From the NCBI GenBank assembly GCA_025454125.1, contig JALOPA010000090.1:1-7050 (forward strand): a stretch of DNA of 7,050 nt, written 5' to 3'. The number at the start of each line of letters is the position of its first letter. The first letter of the stretch is position 1. The position numbers and the translations under genes were made by a program. Positions 6,685 through 7,050 of this stretch are shown here, one piece after another. Under the pieces are notes generated by a model that searched no databases, was not told where the DNA came from, and worked only from the letters and a program-made list of their open reading frames with translations. The DNA is from Thermodesulfobacteriota bacterium (GTDB lineage Bacteria; Desulfobacterota; DSM-4660; Desulfatiglandales; HGW-15).

Positions 6685-7050
6685 CCCATAGAATCCTCAT
6701 TCCCTGAAAAAAACCCGACCACGGACTCGGCCTGGGTTTGAGTCATTCCCGGCACCTTCAGGAGTTCCTCGACAGTCGCCCCGGCGACCGCATCTAATGT
6801 TCCGAAATGACTCAGTAAAGATGTTTTCCTCTTGGGTCCGATGCCGGGGATTTGGTCTAGAACCGAGGCTGTCAATCCCTTTCCTCTCAACTTGCGGTGG
6901 TAAGAAATTGCCCTCCGATGAACCTCATCTCGAATGCGCATGAGAAGATGGAGAACTGGATGATCTTGACGCAGGAGGATTGGGTTCTTTCTGCCCGGAA
7001 TAAAAATCTTGTCCGACGCTTCTTCTTGATTGGCCTTTGCAATGGCGACC
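6681..7050 (-). CDS. uvrC: Excinuclease ABC subunit C, C-terminal 122 codons (5' part outside window)
   Basis: UvrC makes both incisions around a lesion after UvrA/UvrB recognition in nucleotide-excision repair. The frame is open from the right edge (first complete codon at 7049) through the ATG at 6941, which is internal rather than a start. It shows the end of the RNase H-like endonuclease domain: DKIFIPGRKNP, then RIRDEVHRRAISYHRKLRGK. The histidine in DEVH (codon 6920-6918) aligns with catalytic H538 of E. coli UvrC. A tandem helix-hairpin-helix DNA-binding domain follows: LDQIPGIGPKRKTSLLSHFG and VEELLKVPGMTQTQAESVV. The protein ends about ten residues after the second hairpin, as is usual. 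It is a true window-edge truncation, with no sign of decay. The next gene starts 125 bp downstream. Confidence 0.95.
   Translation of the reverse strand, partial: VAIAKANQEEASDKIFIPGRKNPILLRQDHPVLHLLMRIRDEVHRRAISYHRKLRGKGLTASVLDQIPGIGPKRKTSLLSHFGTLDAVAGATVEELLKVPGMTQTQAESVVGFFSGNEDSMG

Overview
All five genes in this window read on the minus strand, in the order uvrC (3' part) > M23 peptidase > secA > argJ > mannose-1-phosphate guanylyltransferase (5' part). These are housekeeping and envelope functions: nucleotide-excision repair, periplasmic peptidoglycan hydrolysis, the preprotein translocase motor, arginine biosynthesis and GDP-mannose supply. I see no defence system, prophage, transposase gene, CRISPR array, tRNA or rRNA.

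The sequence looks like a moderately GC-rich Gram-negative bacterium. The M23 peptidase next to secA and argJ, the protein sequences, and the style of the intergenic repeats suggest Desulfobacterota (former Deltaproteobacteria) or a related environmental lineage. This is an inference from memory of similar genomes and rests on no search. SecA has an insertion of about 70 residues in its preprotein cross-linking region, which I associate with Bacteroidetes/Chlorobi-type SecA and some other lineages, so the phylum call is tentative.

Layout: 1-1002 manC-like gene, running off the left edge; 1003-1191 gap filled by a large imperfect inverted repeat; 1192-2382 argJ; 2383-2522 gap holding two different heptamer arrays; 2523-5390 secA; 5391-5622 gap with a 129-bp MITE-like element and a candidate promoter; 5623-6555 M23 peptidase; 6556-6680 gap with a candidate promoter whose -35 box overlaps the uvrC stop; 6681-7050 end of uvrC, running off the right edge. 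No gene-free stretch reaches 300 bases.

The most noticeable signal is between the genes. Three of the four gaps carry palindromic repeats. The repeats in the two gaps flanking argJ differ in sequence but all have a strict 7-bp period with a CG/CA-purine start in each unit: CGAANNN, CRAGTRA and CGGNNAA. The third repeat-bearing gap carries a different element, with terminal inverted repeats and two GC-rich hairpins that differ by a compensatory base-pair change. The genes themselves appear intact and ordinary.
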